A stretch of DNA of 64,000 nucleotides from Io17-Chloro-G2 sp965226915 (GCA_965226915.1 CBDDEJ010000004.1:186001-250000); one strand, 5' to 3'; shown: positions 24,037-32,685, numbered from the stretch's first letter. Notes: a model not told the origin generated them from the letters alone. Numbers and translations are program-made.

Positions 24037-25227
24037 ATGTTGGAAATGAGGACCGTTACCCCTGAGGAGTTTGTTCCGTGGGTTCGTGCCGAGGCGCGGG
24101 CTTACGGAAACCGGTTGAACATCGACCCAGAGGGACTGAGACCGCATTTCGACCTAGATCGTTCGATCGCGGTTTTCGACCAAGGGAACATCGTCGGCGG
24201 CGCTCATTCTCACCGGGTTGAGATGTCCATTCCCGGGGGTTCGGCGGTCATCGCGGGGGTGGCCAACATTGCTGTTCAGCCTACACACCGGCGGCAAGGT
24301 GTGATGACCCGGATGATGCACCATCAGATCAAAGATATCTACGAGCGTGGCGAGCCAATGGCTGCTCTGTTCGCCTCCGAAAGCATCATATACGGCAGGT
24401 TCGGCTATGGCATCGCATCGTTCTACGAGCGATGGATGATCGACCGCCAGCACAATGGATATGTCCGGCCATACGAGAGCAGCGGCCGAATCGTTTTTAT
24501 AGAGCCGGCCGACATTACAAAGGATCTTCCAGAAGTTTTCCGGCGGAGCACAGTTGATCGCCCTGGCATGTTCCAAAGGCCGCTTCACCATTGGGAGAGG
24601 GATTCCACCAGGCCGGAGCACAGCCAAGGTGGACCAGGGGGGCTTTTTTACGCTGCCTATGAGGATGGCGGAAAGTTGGACGGATACGCGACCTACCGTA
24701 TCAGCGGCAATATCCTAACCGTTAACGAGCTGATGGCCGCGACCAAAGAGGCTAATTCCGCATTGTGGCGGTTCTGCTTTGAAGTGGATCTGGTCACCTC
24801 AACGGAAGCGCTCAAGCGGCCCGTGGATGACCCGTTGCCGTGGATGTTGGCGGACTCCCGGAGACTGCAGAGGTCGATACGCGACGGATTGTGGTTACGT
24901 TTGGTAGATGCGCGAGCCGCACTGGAGCTCCGGCAATACATGCAAACAGGCCAGTTCGTGTTCGAGGTTAAGGACGAACTATGCCCCTGGAACGATGGCC
25001 GGTTTGAGTTGGAAGGATCCGTTGAGGGGGCCATTTGCCGCGTTTCGGGTTCATCCCCAGATTTGGTGCTATCGGTTTCTGATCTAGCCTCAGCCTACCT
25101 GGGAGCGATCAGTTTTAGCACTCTTTCCCGAGCAGGCCGTGTCGATGAACGAACGCCAGGAGCGCTCCTGCGCGCCGACCGCATGTTTGCGGTCCAGCAC
25201 CGGCCTTGGACACCTCACAACTTTTAG
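24037..25227 (+). CDS. Eis-like GNAT-family N-acetyltransferase
   Basis: A 396-residue protein with the three-part Eis layout: an N-terminal GNAT domain, a second GNAT-like domain and a C-terminal SCP-like domain. The acetyl-CoA loop reads VQPTHRRQGVMTRMM near residue 90, followed by ALFASESIIYGRFGYGIAS, where the Tyr is a candidate general acid. The chain ends in Phe (TPHNF), and in Eis proteins the terminal carboxylate acts as the base. Eis enzymes acetylate amines, including aminoglycosides; the substrate here is unknown. GGGAG lies 9 bases before the ATG. The same frame is open further upstream through the minisatellite, but that part is probably untranslated. Confidence 0.87.
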   Translation: MLEMRTVTPEEFVPWVRAEARAYGNRLNIDPEGLRPHFDLDRSIAVFDQGNIVGGAHSHRVEMSIPGGSAVIAGVANIAVQPTHRRQGVMTRMMHHQIKDIYERGEPMAALFASESIIYGRFGYGIASFYERWMIDRQHNGYVRPYESSGRIVFIEPADITKDLPEVFRRSTVDRPGMFQRPLHHWERDSTRPEHSQGGPGGLFYAAYEDGGKLDGYATYRISGNILTVNELMAATKEANSALWRFCFEVDLVTSTEALKRPVDDPLPWMLADSRRLQRSIRDGLWLRLVDARAALELRQYMQTGQFVFEVKDELCPWNDGRFELEGSVEGAICRVSGSSPDLVLSVSDLASAYLGAISFSTLSRAGRVDERTPGALLRADRMFAVQHRPWTPHNF

Positions 25228-25255
25228 CGCGGTTCCCAAATTGATTCTCGGGTGA

Positions 25256-26362
25256 TTAAAGGGTTACCAAGATGCGCACGGCGTCTTTGAGCCCTTTGTC
25301 TTTGGCCCACGCCCGCTTTTTGTACTCTTTGACCTTGTCGCTCTGATCCGCGAAGTCTTCCCATTCCGCGACCTCGGCCAAGACCTTATGCAGCGAAACC
25401 GGCGTGGCGAAATGCGCCGCGATGAAATATTCCTTGCCCTGCATTCCGGAGGTAACCACCGATCCGCCTGGGATGTTCTTGATCTGGCGGGATAGTTGAT
25501 CGGGTGTGATATGAATAGCCCTGCCGTCTGAAGCCTTCTTCAGGAGAATCAACAGGTTAACGTTACCTTGATACCGTGCAAGGTCAACGGCCCCGTCCCC
25601 TGCAACATTCAAATTTTCGGCAACGTCCACGGCGTGGACCTCTGAGACGCCGCCGGCTATTTCGTCGGCTATTTCGCTGGCTGTTTCGCTGGCTGTTTCG
25701 TCGGTAGCCTCTGGTTCGCCGTTTCGCTCGAACTCTTGTGTTTCGGGACCGGCCGCTTCGGACGCCGCCTCAAGGGCTTGTTGTCCTTTCGACAACGTGG
25801 TCTCTTGTTCTAGATTTTCCGAATCTTGCATCAACGACTGGAAGGATTCCTCGATGGAGGCTTCAAGGGCGGCCCAAATCTCTCCCGTCAACGCAGGCAA
25901 CTGCTTGGAATCCGGATTAGCTACCCGGCCCGCGGAGGACCTGGCCGCCTCGATCAAATGATCGACCTTGGTCATCGCCATCCGGGATTGAATAATGCCT
26001 TCGCTGTCGGCATCCGAGATGATTTGCTCCGCCCGGGCTTGAGCATCCGCCAAAACTACGGAAACTATTTCAGTAGCTCGCCTCCTGACCTCTTCGGCCA
26101 TTGCTTTCGATTGGCTTATGCTCTCATCCACAGCGGTGATGGTTTTCTCTAACAGAGCGTCCAATTCGCTGGAGGTGTCTTGCAATTTGGCCATCGCGGC
26201 CTGTTGACGCCTGGCGAGTTCTTCTAAAGAGAGGGCTTTTGAGGCTCCCAACTCCGATTCTTGAGGATCAGAGGGCCCAGAATCGGAAGCTGGCTTGAAC
26301 TCCTTTACTGTCATCGTCACGGTCATCCTTCGGTATTTGTTCTCTTGCCGCCCCCCAGCCAT
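25256..26362 (-). CDS. Coiled-coil protein of unknown function
   Basis: About 368 residues. Residues 35-115 form a long coiled coil (LARRQQAAMAKLQDTSSELD, then EVRRRATEIVSVVLADAQ), of the kind found in DivIVA-like or ATP-synthase-b-like proteins. The middle is a Glu/Ala-rich low-complexity linker with short ETAS repeats. The C-terminal 110 residues are a compact domain (YQGNVNLLILLKKASDGRAI, GSVVTSGMQGKEYFIAAHF). No signal peptide or membrane helix. The start is uncertain: ATG 26362 has a G-rich element close to it, TTG 26377 and ATG 26326 are alternatives. It may be a cell-envelope or septum-associated scaffold, but that is a guess. Its stop lies 28 bases from the convergent acetyltransferase. 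Confidence 0.7.
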   Translation of the reverse strand: MAGGRQENKYRRMTVTMTVKEFKPASDSGPSDPQESELGASKALSLEELARRQQAAMAKLQDTSSELDALLEKTITAVDESISQSKAMAEEVRRRATEIVSVVLADAQARAEQIISDADSEGIIQSRMAMTKVDHLIEAARSSAGRVANPDSKQLPALTGEIWAALEASIEESFQSLMQDSENLEQETTLSKGQQALEAASEAAGPETQEFERNGEPEATDETASETASEIADEIAGGVSEVHAVDVAENLNVAGDGAVDLARYQGNVNLLILLKKASDGRAIHITPDQLSRQIKNIPGGSVVTSGMQGKEYFIAAHFATPVSLHKVLAEVAEWEDFADQSDKVKEYKKRAWAKDKGLKDAVRILVTL

Positions 26363-26377
26363 CCCCCCCTCTGCCAA

Positions 26378-26928
26378 AACGAACCAAGCGTAGCCGCTCC
26401 GGGGCTTTGAAGCGCTAACCGAGCCTAACTTGATACGGGCTTACACAGCGCGCATCGCCTTGGCCCGTAAAATGCGTCCTGCCAAGGACGGTGGAGAATC
26501 ACAATCTTCACACTGACGAATGAGAACTATTGGCTTGGATGAGTGTCGCAAAGGCCGGTGAACAGGACAGTGAAGTTCCGCCCACCGTGCAGTGAAGAAT
26601 AATGACAATCAAGTGAACACGATACTGAATTCGATCAAACGGCCGGCGTTTTAGGCTTCGGACGTCCTAGCGAGATTTGGGATGGCCGGTTGATTCCCGT
26701 GAATAGCCTTTGGGGGGAGCTAATCGGCGGCCGGAATCCGTTACCGAAAGACAAGCACCCGCTTGATGCTGATGCGCCTAAACATCCCCTATGTCTATGT
26801 CCGAATTGCAGAGTCAAGCCCATCGCCATTGAACCCCATCGGAGGCCGGACGCATCAAAAGGCCAGGCGCAAAGCTCTGGAGCCTGAGCGTCCGCAGCGT
26901 CATTCAAATAAACTGAAAGGGGGGAACC
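26378..26928. other. 551-bp stretch without a supported gene
   Basis: Short frames on both strands look like chance openings. The promoter of the OsmC-like gene is expected in the last 100 bases, but no convincing boxes were seen. Confidence 0.4.
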
Positions 26929-27468
26929 ATGGAGGCCTTTCGCGCTTCGCTAAAAGACAACCCGGTAACCTTGGGATTGGAATCCCGGTCCGTTTGGGAA
27001 GGGCACTCCGGGCGGAACACCACCCACATCGGCCCTTACTCTTTGGGAGGCCAGCGCACCGACCGGGACACCCGCCACTACACATTCTCCTACGGCGCCT
27101 GGCGCGAAGTGGAAGAAGCCATCGGATTTGAGGGACCCACCGACCGGGTGGAGCCGGTGGAGATGGTCCTCGGCGCAATGGGCGCCTGCTTGTCCAACAG
27201 CATAGGCCTAAACGCACCGCGCAACGGCATCAGCCTGGACGGCATGGAGATCATCGTCAAGGCCGACGTCGACCCCAGCGTGCTTTTCGAGGTCAAAGAC
27301 CCCGCCCAGCACGCCGCCTGCATCCCCAATATCTCTTGCGAGGTAAAGGTCAAAGGCAACCTAAACGAGGAGCAGATCAAAACCATAGAGCGGCTGATAG
27401 ACTATTCTCCTGTTCACGGCATGGTGGCCCACTCAAACAACATCACCTCAAAAGTAAGCCGAGCATAG
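26929..27468 (+). CDS. OsmC-family protein
   Basis: A 179-residue OsmC/Ohr-fold protein. The first redox Cys is present in VLGAMGACLSNSIG near residue 88. The second, which normally lies in a C-P-V-H context near the C-terminus, is replaced by Ser (DYSPVHGMV). OsmC and Ohr proteins reduce organic hydroperoxides through that Cys pair, so this one may be a non-peroxidase member. AAAGGGGGG lies just before the ATG. The gene is followed by an inverted repeat and an EthD-domain gene on the same strand. Confidence 0.82.
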   Translation: MEAFRASLKDNPVTLGLESRSVWEGHSGRNTTHIGPYSLGGQRTDRDTRHYTFSYGAWREVEEAIGFEGPTDRVEPVEMVLGAMGACLSNSIGLNAPRNGISLDGMEIIVKADVDPSVLFEVKDPAQHAACIPNISCEVKVKGNLNEEQIKTIERLIDYSPVHGMVAHSNNITSKVSRA

Positions 27469-27488
27469 CCGGACACAACATAGCCTGA

Positions 27489-27524
27489 CCCCGGCCGTCC
27501 GGTCGCCAAAGACGCCGGCCGGGG
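27489..27524. repeat. GC-rich inverted repeat after the OsmC gene
   Basis: CCCCGGCC (27489-27496) and GGCCGGGG (27517-27524) can pair around a 20-base loop. No T-run follows, so it is a weak candidate for a terminator of the OsmC gene; it lies only 16 bases before the next start codon. Confidence 0.5.
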
Positions 27525-27539
27525 TTCAGAGGAATCGAA

Positions 27540-27872
27540 TTGGTAAATGTGATAATCCTATTCGGCCGGCCTGTAGAGCAGGAAGAGTTCGACCACCATT
27601 TCATCGATACGCATATGCCATTGGTTCGCAGCATTCCGAATCTGAAATCGGTGACGATCAACCAGGTAGCCGGAGCGGCCCAGGGAGATGCCCCGTATTA
27701 CTTGATTTCCGAACTGGGCTTCGCGTCGGAAGCGGCGATGCAAGAAGGCTTGAACTCCGATGAGGGCCAGGCAATGGCCAAAGACATGTCCAACTTCGCT
27801 TCCGGCGGAGTGACGGTTTTGTTCGCCCACGCCACTAATGAGGAATTTGGCAAGCCCTCGGGGACGGCCTAA
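27540..27872 (+). CDS. EthD-domain protein
   Basis: A 110-residue ferredoxin-like dimeric alpha/beta-barrel protein. The EthD pattern is clear: VIILFGRPVEQEEFDHHF, then THMPLVRSIPNLKSVTINQV, and a GVTVLFAHA strand near the end. EthD proteins accompany oxidative degradation pathways and related folds carry small decarboxylases or monooxygenases. The start is TTG with AGAGGA 8 bases upstream and gives the usual short N-terminal strand. The downstream gene converges, with 67 bases between the stops. Confidence 0.82.
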   Translation: MVNVIILFGRPVEQEEFDHHFIDTHMPLVRSIPNLKSVTINQVAGAAQGDAPYYLISELGFASEAAMQEGLNSDEGQAMAKDMSNFASGGVTVLFAHATNEEFGKPSGTA

Positions 27873-27939
27873 TCAAGAGGCGCCTTATTTATCCCGGATA
27901 GTAAACCAAGTGGCCCAAATAGCGCCAGTGCTCCCAACC

Positions 27940-28800
27940 TCACCCCCGCAAGTACCGCTCCTGCAGCTGGATGAACTCGTCGGTGCGGTTGACCTGCCGC
28001 AGCAGCTCCGCGTTCGCTTCCCTGGGCGCCAGGTCCTCCACCGCGCCGCCTTCCTTCAGGTGTTTGAAGCAATCGTAGATCGCTTGTATCGCCATTCCGA
28101 ACGACGGGTTGCCGGCCATCACTATCCTCACTCCGTTGGCGGCCATAAAATCCGTGTCTTTTTTCATGTCGTCGGGGGGACTCAAAACGGTTAGGGGCAA
28201 CGGCGTAGCCTGGTGCACCGCCTCCAACTGCTCCCTGGTTCGCAGACCCGCAAGCCTGATAGCTTCCACACCGGTCTGGGAATAGGCTTTAATGCGTTCC
28301 AGAGCGTCATCCAGGGGGAATTGGGCCAGAGCGGTGGTTCGGGCCACTATGACGGTCATGGGGTCGGTGCGCGCCGCCACGGCCGCCTCCAGCTTGCCAA
28401 CCTGCTCTGCTTCGGAATACAGCCCCATATCTCCCTGGTTGAAGCGCGTCGGAGGTATGGCGTCTTCGATCTCAATCGCCGAAACCCCGGCAGCCTCTAG
28501 CTCCTTTACCGAACGGACCACGTTGACCGCGTTGCCAAACCCGTCTTCCCCGTCATGCATCAAGCTGACGTCGGCGATGCGGGTGATGCGCCGGCAGACG
28601 TCGACCAGGTCTGACATATTAATCAGCACGATGTCGGGTACGGCTAGGTTGGCGACCTTGTGAACCGAGCCGGACAGAAAGCAGACCTCGTAGTCCAGCA
28701 TATGGGCGATTCGAGCCGACAATGGATCGAAAATATTAGCCGCCAAGGTGCAATCCGGACGGGACAGCACCGTGCGGAAACGTTCTCGCGCAAGAGACAT
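27940..28800 (-). CDS. Isocitrate lyase/PEP mutase-family protein
   Basis: A 286-residue TIM-barrel protein of the PEP mutase/isocitrate lyase superfamily. The metal-binding stretch reads MHDGEDGFGNAVNVVR (family DxDxGYGN) and the following motif is AIEIEDAIPP (family HIEDQ). The KKCGH loop of true isocitrate lyases is absent. Close relatives are oxaloacetate decarboxylases, 2-methylisocitrate lyases and carboxyvinyl-carboxyphosphonate mutases; the exact reaction is uncertain. It is divergent from the RidA-type gene, with a 205-bp region holding a perfect palindrome. Confidence 0.82.
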   Translation of the reverse strand: MSLARERFRTVLSRPDCTLAANIFDPLSARIAHMLDYEVCFLSGSVHKVANLAVPDIVLINMSDLVDVCRRITRIADVSLMHDGEDGFGNAVNVVRSVKELEAAGVSAIEIEDAIPPTRFNQGDMGLYSEAEQVGKLEAAVAARTDPMTVIVARTTALAQFPLDDALERIKAYSQTGVEAIRLAGLRTREQLEAVHQATPLPLTVLSPPDDMKKDTDFMAANGVRIVMAGNPSFGMAIQAIYDCFKHLKEGGAVEDLAPREANAELLRQVNRTDEFIQLQERYLRG

Positions 28801-28910
28801 AATGGATTCCCCCTTTGGTTATTCGACAAACCTGCCTTTGCAGGCACGTGTAAGTCTTATACAAATGGAGCGCAGGGTCAACACGACTCGTCCTTTCCGG
28901 GTTAGCGCGA

Positions 28911-28926
28911 GAAATCCTAGGATTTC
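28911..28926. promoter_or_regulatory. 16-bp perfect palindrome in a divergent promoter region
   Basis: GAAATCCTAGGATTTC is a perfect 16-base palindrome lying 111 bases from the start of the PEP-mutase-like gene and 80 bases from the RidA-type gene. Its place between divergent genes suggests an operator for a dimeric regulator serving both. Pattern evidence only. Confidence 0.45.
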
Positions 28927-29005
28927 CCTCGAAGAGCGGTTAAACTACGCGAGATTCTCTCCAACATGATCAAGTCGAACAGGTAATTCCTGTAGGAGGC
29001 ATAAG

Positions 29006-29386
29006 GTGGAAATCGAACGCAAGGATTATCCCGGATTGCCCCAACCGGCCGGCGCGTTTCACCATTCGGTGCGCTGGGGAAATTTTCTTTTCATCGCCGG
29101 CAGCACAGCCCGGGGAACGCCCGCTGAGAAGGGCGACATCGCCGCCCAGACCGAAGTGATCCTGCAAAAGTTCCAGACCATCCTCGAGGCCAACGGGGCC
29201 ATTCTAGCCAACGTAGTGAAGGTGACTAGCTTTGTCACCGACCTGCGGGAAGCGCCGGCTTCCGGTGATGTGCGCCGGAAATACTTCGAGGGCGCCTTTC
29301 CCGCCAGCACCCAGGTTCAGGTGGCCGCTCTGGGCACGCCGGATATAAAGATAGAGATCGAAGCCATCGCCGTTTTGCCGGACTAG
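29006..29386 (+). CDS. RidA-family protein
   Basis: A 126-residue RidA/YjgF-fold protein: HHSVRWGNFLFIAGSTARG, ANGAILANVVKVTSFVTDL, and the final VQVAALGTPDIKIEIEAIA. True RidA enamine deaminases carry an Arg just before the last motif (PARS). Here the position reads PASTQV, so the Arg is missing and deaminase activity is doubtful. Start is GTG with AGGAGG 7 bases upstream. The hydrolase gene follows after about 45 bases on the same strand; a shared role in breaking down a small nitrogen compound or ester is possible. Confidence 0.85.
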   Translation: MEIERKDYPGLPQPAGAFHHSVRWGNFLFIAGSTARGTPAEKGDIAAQTEVILQKFQTILEANGAILANVVKVTSFVTDLREAPASGDVRRKYFEGAFPASTQVQVAALGTPDIKIEIEAIAVLPD

Positions 29387-29433
29387 CGAATTGGCGCCCA
29401 TCCAGTTAAAAACACTCGTTGAGGTGAATGACC

Positions 29434-30186
29434 ATGACAACATTTGAATGGAAAGGCGAGGGATCTAATGAAGGCCAGATCGCCGAACGCCAATTCGTGA
29501 TTTCCGGAGGTGAAAAGCCCGTCCCGGGAATGATCTGGACCCCGGAAGCCGCCAAAGGCCCCCTGCCCCTTGTCCTGTTCGGCCACGGCGGCAGCGGGCA
29601 TAAAAGGGTGGCCCGGTCGTTGATGTTGGGCCGGCGCCTGGCCGGCGTTTCCCAGTTCGCCATGGCGGCCATTGACGGGCCCGCCCATGGCGACCGGAAA
29701 AATCCCGGCGAATACGACCAGAACGCCGCCATGACCGAAGGGACGGTAGGCCAAGTGATTGATGGCATGGTGGCAGATTGGTGCGCCACGCTGGAAGATC
29801 TGACGGGCTTGGACCTCATCGACGCGAACCGGGTGGCCTACGCCGGATTTTCCATGGGCACGCGCTTCGGCATCCCATTTGTCGCGGCCGCCGGAGACAG
29901 GCTTCGCTGCGCCGCCCTGGGCAAAAACGCTCTGGAATCCGCAGACCCATCCCGGGCCGCCGCCAGCGCCGGACCTCGGTTCAAGATCGACGCACCCAAG
30001 ATCCGGATCCCGGTGCTGTTTCACATGCAGTGGGACGACGAGCTATTCGCCAGAGAATCCCAATGCGCGCTGTTCGATCTGATTGCCTCGGAAGACAAGC
30101 GGTTGATAGCCTATCCAGGACCCCATGGAACTTCAACGCCCGAGGCCGTGGGCCATTGGTGCCAGTTCATCGAGGACTATATTTAA
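29434..30186 (+). CDS. Alpha/beta hydrolase, dienelactone-hydrolase-like
   Basis: About 250 residues. The oxyanion-hole strand reads LVLFGHGGSGHK near residue 50. The nucleophile elbow is YAGFSMGTRFG with Ser near 142. The Asp lies in FHMQWDDELF and the His in AYPGPHGTST, completing a Ser-Asp-His triad. The family hydrolyses esters, lactones or peptides. Two ATGs lie close together (29428 and 29434); GAGG sits 9 bases from the second, so that one is preferred. It probably forms an operon with the RidA-type gene. Substrate unknown. Confidence 0.85.
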   Translation: MTTFEWKGEGSNEGQIAERQFVISGGEKPVPGMIWTPEAAKGPLPLVLFGHGGSGHKRVARSLMLGRRLAGVSQFAMAAIDGPAHGDRKNPGEYDQNAAMTEGTVGQVIDGMVADWCATLEDLTGLDLIDANRVAYAGFSMGTRFGIPFVAAAGDRLRCAALGKNALESADPSRAAASAGPRFKIDAPKIRIPVLFHMQWDDELFARESQCALFDLIASEDKRLIAYPGPHGTSTPEAVGHWCQFIEDYI

Positions 30187-30599
30187 AAGCACAGCCTCGA
30201 GGTTGATCGCAGGCTGGTCCAAGAAGAGTGCGCCGATTGTGATTCTTTGGAAACAACAAGCAATGCCAAGGCGCCAGTTGCCACACTGGCATTGCTCCCA
30301 GCGTTGACCGCTGCGGAGCGTCCAGTGGAAGAACTCTCGGCCTTTCGGGAGTCTGTATATAGGGGTGGAGGCACCATTAGTAAAGTTGTTCAACTTTTCC
30401 TTCACACTTAGGTGTGAATCCGGTGGAGCCGGTGCCCCGGTCGTAATTAAACTGGATTGATGCATACCACCTGCCCAGCCCAAGCCCGGCAATTGTTATT
30501 TCGGTGAGCCTTGCGCCTGCACGCAGACCGCTGACCTATTCCGTGAAGAAATACTCCGGACATACTCACCCTTACCGGCCATTGACCGCGAACGCGCCG
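30187..30599. other. Long leader region with several hairpins before the archaellin-like gene
   Basis: No gene is supported. Stems seen: GCAATGCCA (30260-30268) with TGGCATTGC (30287-30295); AAAGTTG/CAACTTT near 30381-30396; and TTCACAC/GTGTGAA near 30401-30418. The row of hairpins could be an mRNA leader structure or a terminator array for the hydrolase gene. It does not match a riboswitch class I can recognise; the cyclic-di-GMP motifs are absent. Confidence 0.4.
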
Positions 30600-31199
30600 A
30601 TGGCGGCGGCCTTCTCCTCTCTCAGGAGATTTTGGCGGGACCAGCGAGGAATCACGGGACTGGAAACGGCGATCGTACTGATCGCCTTTGTGGTGGTCTC
30701 GTCGGTTTTCGCATTTTCAGTACTGACCACCGGACTGTATTCCAGCGACAGCGCGAAGGAGACCATTTCAGCGGGGTTGGAAGGGAAGCGCAGCACATTG
30801 GAACTGAAGGGTTCGGTGATCCTCACTTCAAGCACCACCGGCGTTTCAGGGGTTGTGTCTGAAATCTCTTTTCAGGTTGGCGTCGCGGCGGCCGGAGACG
30901 CGGTGGATTTGACGCCGGGCAACACAATCATTCGTTACACGGACAAGAACCAGGTGAAGAATTTCGCTAGTCCCGCGGCTTTTAGCTCGGCCAACATCAG
31001 CTCTTTCGGAGACGGCGACAAGCTGTTGGAACCGGGTGAGATTTTCGAGCTAAAGCTGCTGAACCTGAATACGGCATTCACCACAAACCTGGCGCCGAGC
31101 ACCACCTTCACCATCGAAGTGGTCACACCGGTAGGTGGAGTATTGTTCATATCCAGGACCACGCCCAGTTCCCTGGAGACCACCAACGTTTTAGAGTAA
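30600..31199 (+). CDS. Archaellin/type IV pilin-like protein with class III signal peptide
   Basis: About 199 residues. A short basic N-terminus (RRFWRDQRG) is followed by ITGLETAIVLIAFVVVSSVF. This gives a prepilin-peptidase site G/I with Glu at +5 and a single hydrophobic helix, the layout of archaellins and type IV pilins. The C-terminal part is beta-rich and ends with TTFTIEVVTPVGGVLFISRT, close to the archaellin domain. It would be processed and assembled into a surface filament. ATG 30600 is chosen because only a short leader is needed; a GTG at 30504 is possible and no clear ribosome-binding site is seen for either. No assembly ATPase or platform gene is nearby. Confidence 0.72.
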   Translation: MAAAFSSLRRFWRDQRGITGLETAIVLIAFVVVSSVFAFSVLTTGLYSSDSAKETISAGLEGKRSTLELKGSVILTSSTTGVSGVVSEISFQVGVAAAGDAVDLTPGNTIIRYTDKNQVKNFASPAAFSSANISSFGDGDKLLEPGEIFELKLLNLNTAFTTNLAPSTTFTIEVVTPVGGVLFISRTTPSSLETTNVLE

Positions 31200-31247
31200 T
31201 GCCTGAAGATTTGTGCGCTCGAAAGGTTTAACCAGTGATAAAAATCC

Positions 31248-32291
31248 CTAGGGTGAGCGAAACTGGGGAGCGACCTTTTCGGCGAAAAGCCGGAGGCTGT
31301 GAGCCGCCGCATCGTAAGGCATGGCGCCCAGTCGAAAATGGATGATCACGCCGCCTACTCCGATGTCATTGAGTGCTTCCAACCGCTCACACACCGTCTC
31401 CGGCGAGCCGTAGATCAGCCCGTGCTCCAGCGAGTCCCTGGCCGGCCCGCTAGCCGCCGGCGCTTGGGCGGCAAGCTCCTGGGCCGTGTTCATCCGAGTC
31501 CGGTTATCCGATAGATAGGCCCGCATGGCCCTGAAATGCGCCACGCTCCCTGCTTCCGCCTCCGCGTCGGTGTCGGCGACGAAAATGTTGCGCCAAACCC
31601 AAGAGTCCGACACGTTTCGGGCGATGGTTTGGTCGTCGTAGCCCGCTTCGGCCATGGTTGAACGATATAGGTCCATACGCTGCCGGGTGGTCTCGTCGCT
31701 CTGGAGATTCATTAAGAACGGACGGCCACTGCGGGCCATCTCCAGAGTCGATTCCAGACCGGAACAGGCCCTGATCATCGGCGGATGGGGTTTCTGATAA
31801 ACCTGGGGGCGCAGCACCGGCAATTCCAATTGCCAATACTTGCCCTCGTGTTTGTAATTTTCCGTGGTCCAGGCTTTGACCAGCACTTCTTCAACTTCAA
31901 GCAACATATCGTGGGCATCGCTGGGGTCGATGCCAAAGCCCCGGAATTCGTAGAAGTTATATGCCGTGCCCCGGCCGACGCCGACTATGATCCGGCCCCG
32001 GCTGATGTTGTCGATGAGGGCTATCTGCTCGGCGAACCTGATGGGGTGGTGCAGAGCCATCTGGGCTACCGCGAAGCCGATCTGAATCTTGCTGGTCCTG
32101 GCGGCGATGGCGGAAGCGAAGGTGGTCGGGTCCACATAGGCGCAGCCGCCATCGAAGTGATGCTCCGCCAGCCAGATGACCTCGTAGCCCAGTTCTTCGG
32201 TGAGTTCCGCTTCTCTCAGCGACTCCTCGATCACACTGAAATCCCCATCCGGGGTTTTGCTTTCGGGAAATAAAAAGTTGCTAAATTTCAC
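31248..32291 (-). CDS. LLM-class (luciferase-like) flavin-dependent oxidoreductase
   Basis: A 347-residue luciferase-like oxidoreductase. Motifs: ELGYEVIWLAEHHFDGG near residue 38, HHPIRFAEQIALIDNISRGR, IVGVGRGTAYNFYEF, and LIYGSPETVCERL late in the chain. It should bind FMN or F420 and oxygenate or reduce a small organic molecule. It differs clearly from the LLM protein at 22.3 kb, so they are separate subfamilies. It may share a minus-strand unit with the small cupin gene (32359-32685), whose stop is about 67 bases upstream. Confidence 0.9.
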   Translation of the reverse strand: MKFSNFLFPESKTPDGDFSVIEESLREAELTEELGYEVIWLAEHHFDGGCAYVDPTTFASAIAARTSKIQIGFAVAQMALHHPIRFAEQIALIDNISRGRIIVGVGRGTAYNFYEFRGFGIDPSDAHDMLLEVEEVLVKAWTTENYKHEGKYWQLELPVLRPQVYQKPHPPMIRACSGLESTLEMARSGRPFLMNLQSDETTRQRMDLYRSTMAEAGYDDQTIARNVSDSWVWRNIFVADTDAEAEAGSVAHFRAMRAYLSDNRTRMNTAQELAAQAPAASGPARDSLEHGLIYGSPETVCERLEALNDIGVGGVIIHFRLGAMPYDAAAHSLRLFAEKVAPQFRSP

Positions 32292-32358
32292 GTCTTCTCT
32301 CCGGCTACGAGCCCGGCGAATCTATTCATTATGTTGATCGATGCTAACTGGCCAACCG

Positions 32359-32685
32359 TTAGGGCAACGGCATGGAGATGCTGACCGAAGGCACGGGGAA
32401 CCGCGTCTTATGGCCAGTCCCAGTCACATCTTCCCAAAGCCGCAAGTCGTTGGGGCCAAAACTGTGGATCGTGCCATCGGCCATCTGGATATCGATCTGG
32501 CCGCTGATCATGGTCATCCAACGGCGGCGAGGCGCCGGATGAAATTCCCCGAATTCCGATTGTTCGTTGACCTGCAGGGAACAATCAGTGCAGGTCTTCA
32601 AAGACTCTACGATGGGGTCGTCTTCTTTAAGTTCTTCCATGACGCTTTGGCCATCGGTCCCGGTGTACATTCGAAAAATGCCCAT
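32359..32685 (-). CDS. Small cupin-like protein (paralogue of 45334-45675)
   Basis: A 108-residue single-domain cupin. FHPAPRRRWMTMISGQIDIQ and DGTIHSFGPNDLRLWEDVTG form the two cupin motifs, and one His near the end (GTGHKT) may complete a metal site. The same signature recurs in the 113-residue protein at 45334-45675 (WHTAPRRQYIITVSGHSEI...DTTGHGHTT), so they are paralogues. Their function is unknown; relatives annotated as cupins bind metals and small acids. GGGAGG lies 7 bases before the ATG. It sits upstream of an LLM oxidoreductase on the same strand. Confidence 0.75.
   Translation of the reverse strand: MGIFRMYTGTDGQSVMEELKEDDPIVESLKTCTDCSLQVNEQSEFGEFHPAPRRRWMTMISGQIDIQMADGTIHSFGPNDLRLWEDVTGTGHKTRFPVPSVSISMPLP

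Noticed and set aside
23834..24049. Plus-strand frame with P-x-D-P repeats
   Set aside because: It is produced by the 12-bp minisatellite, which is open in every frame; no ribosome-binding site.
27940..28800. True isocitrate lyase
   Set aside because: The KKCGH catalytic loop is missing and the protein is much shorter than isocitrate lyase.
30187..30599. Cyclic-di-GMP riboswitch before the archaellin-like gene
   Set aside because: Hairpins are present, but the conserved motifs of the aptamer are not.
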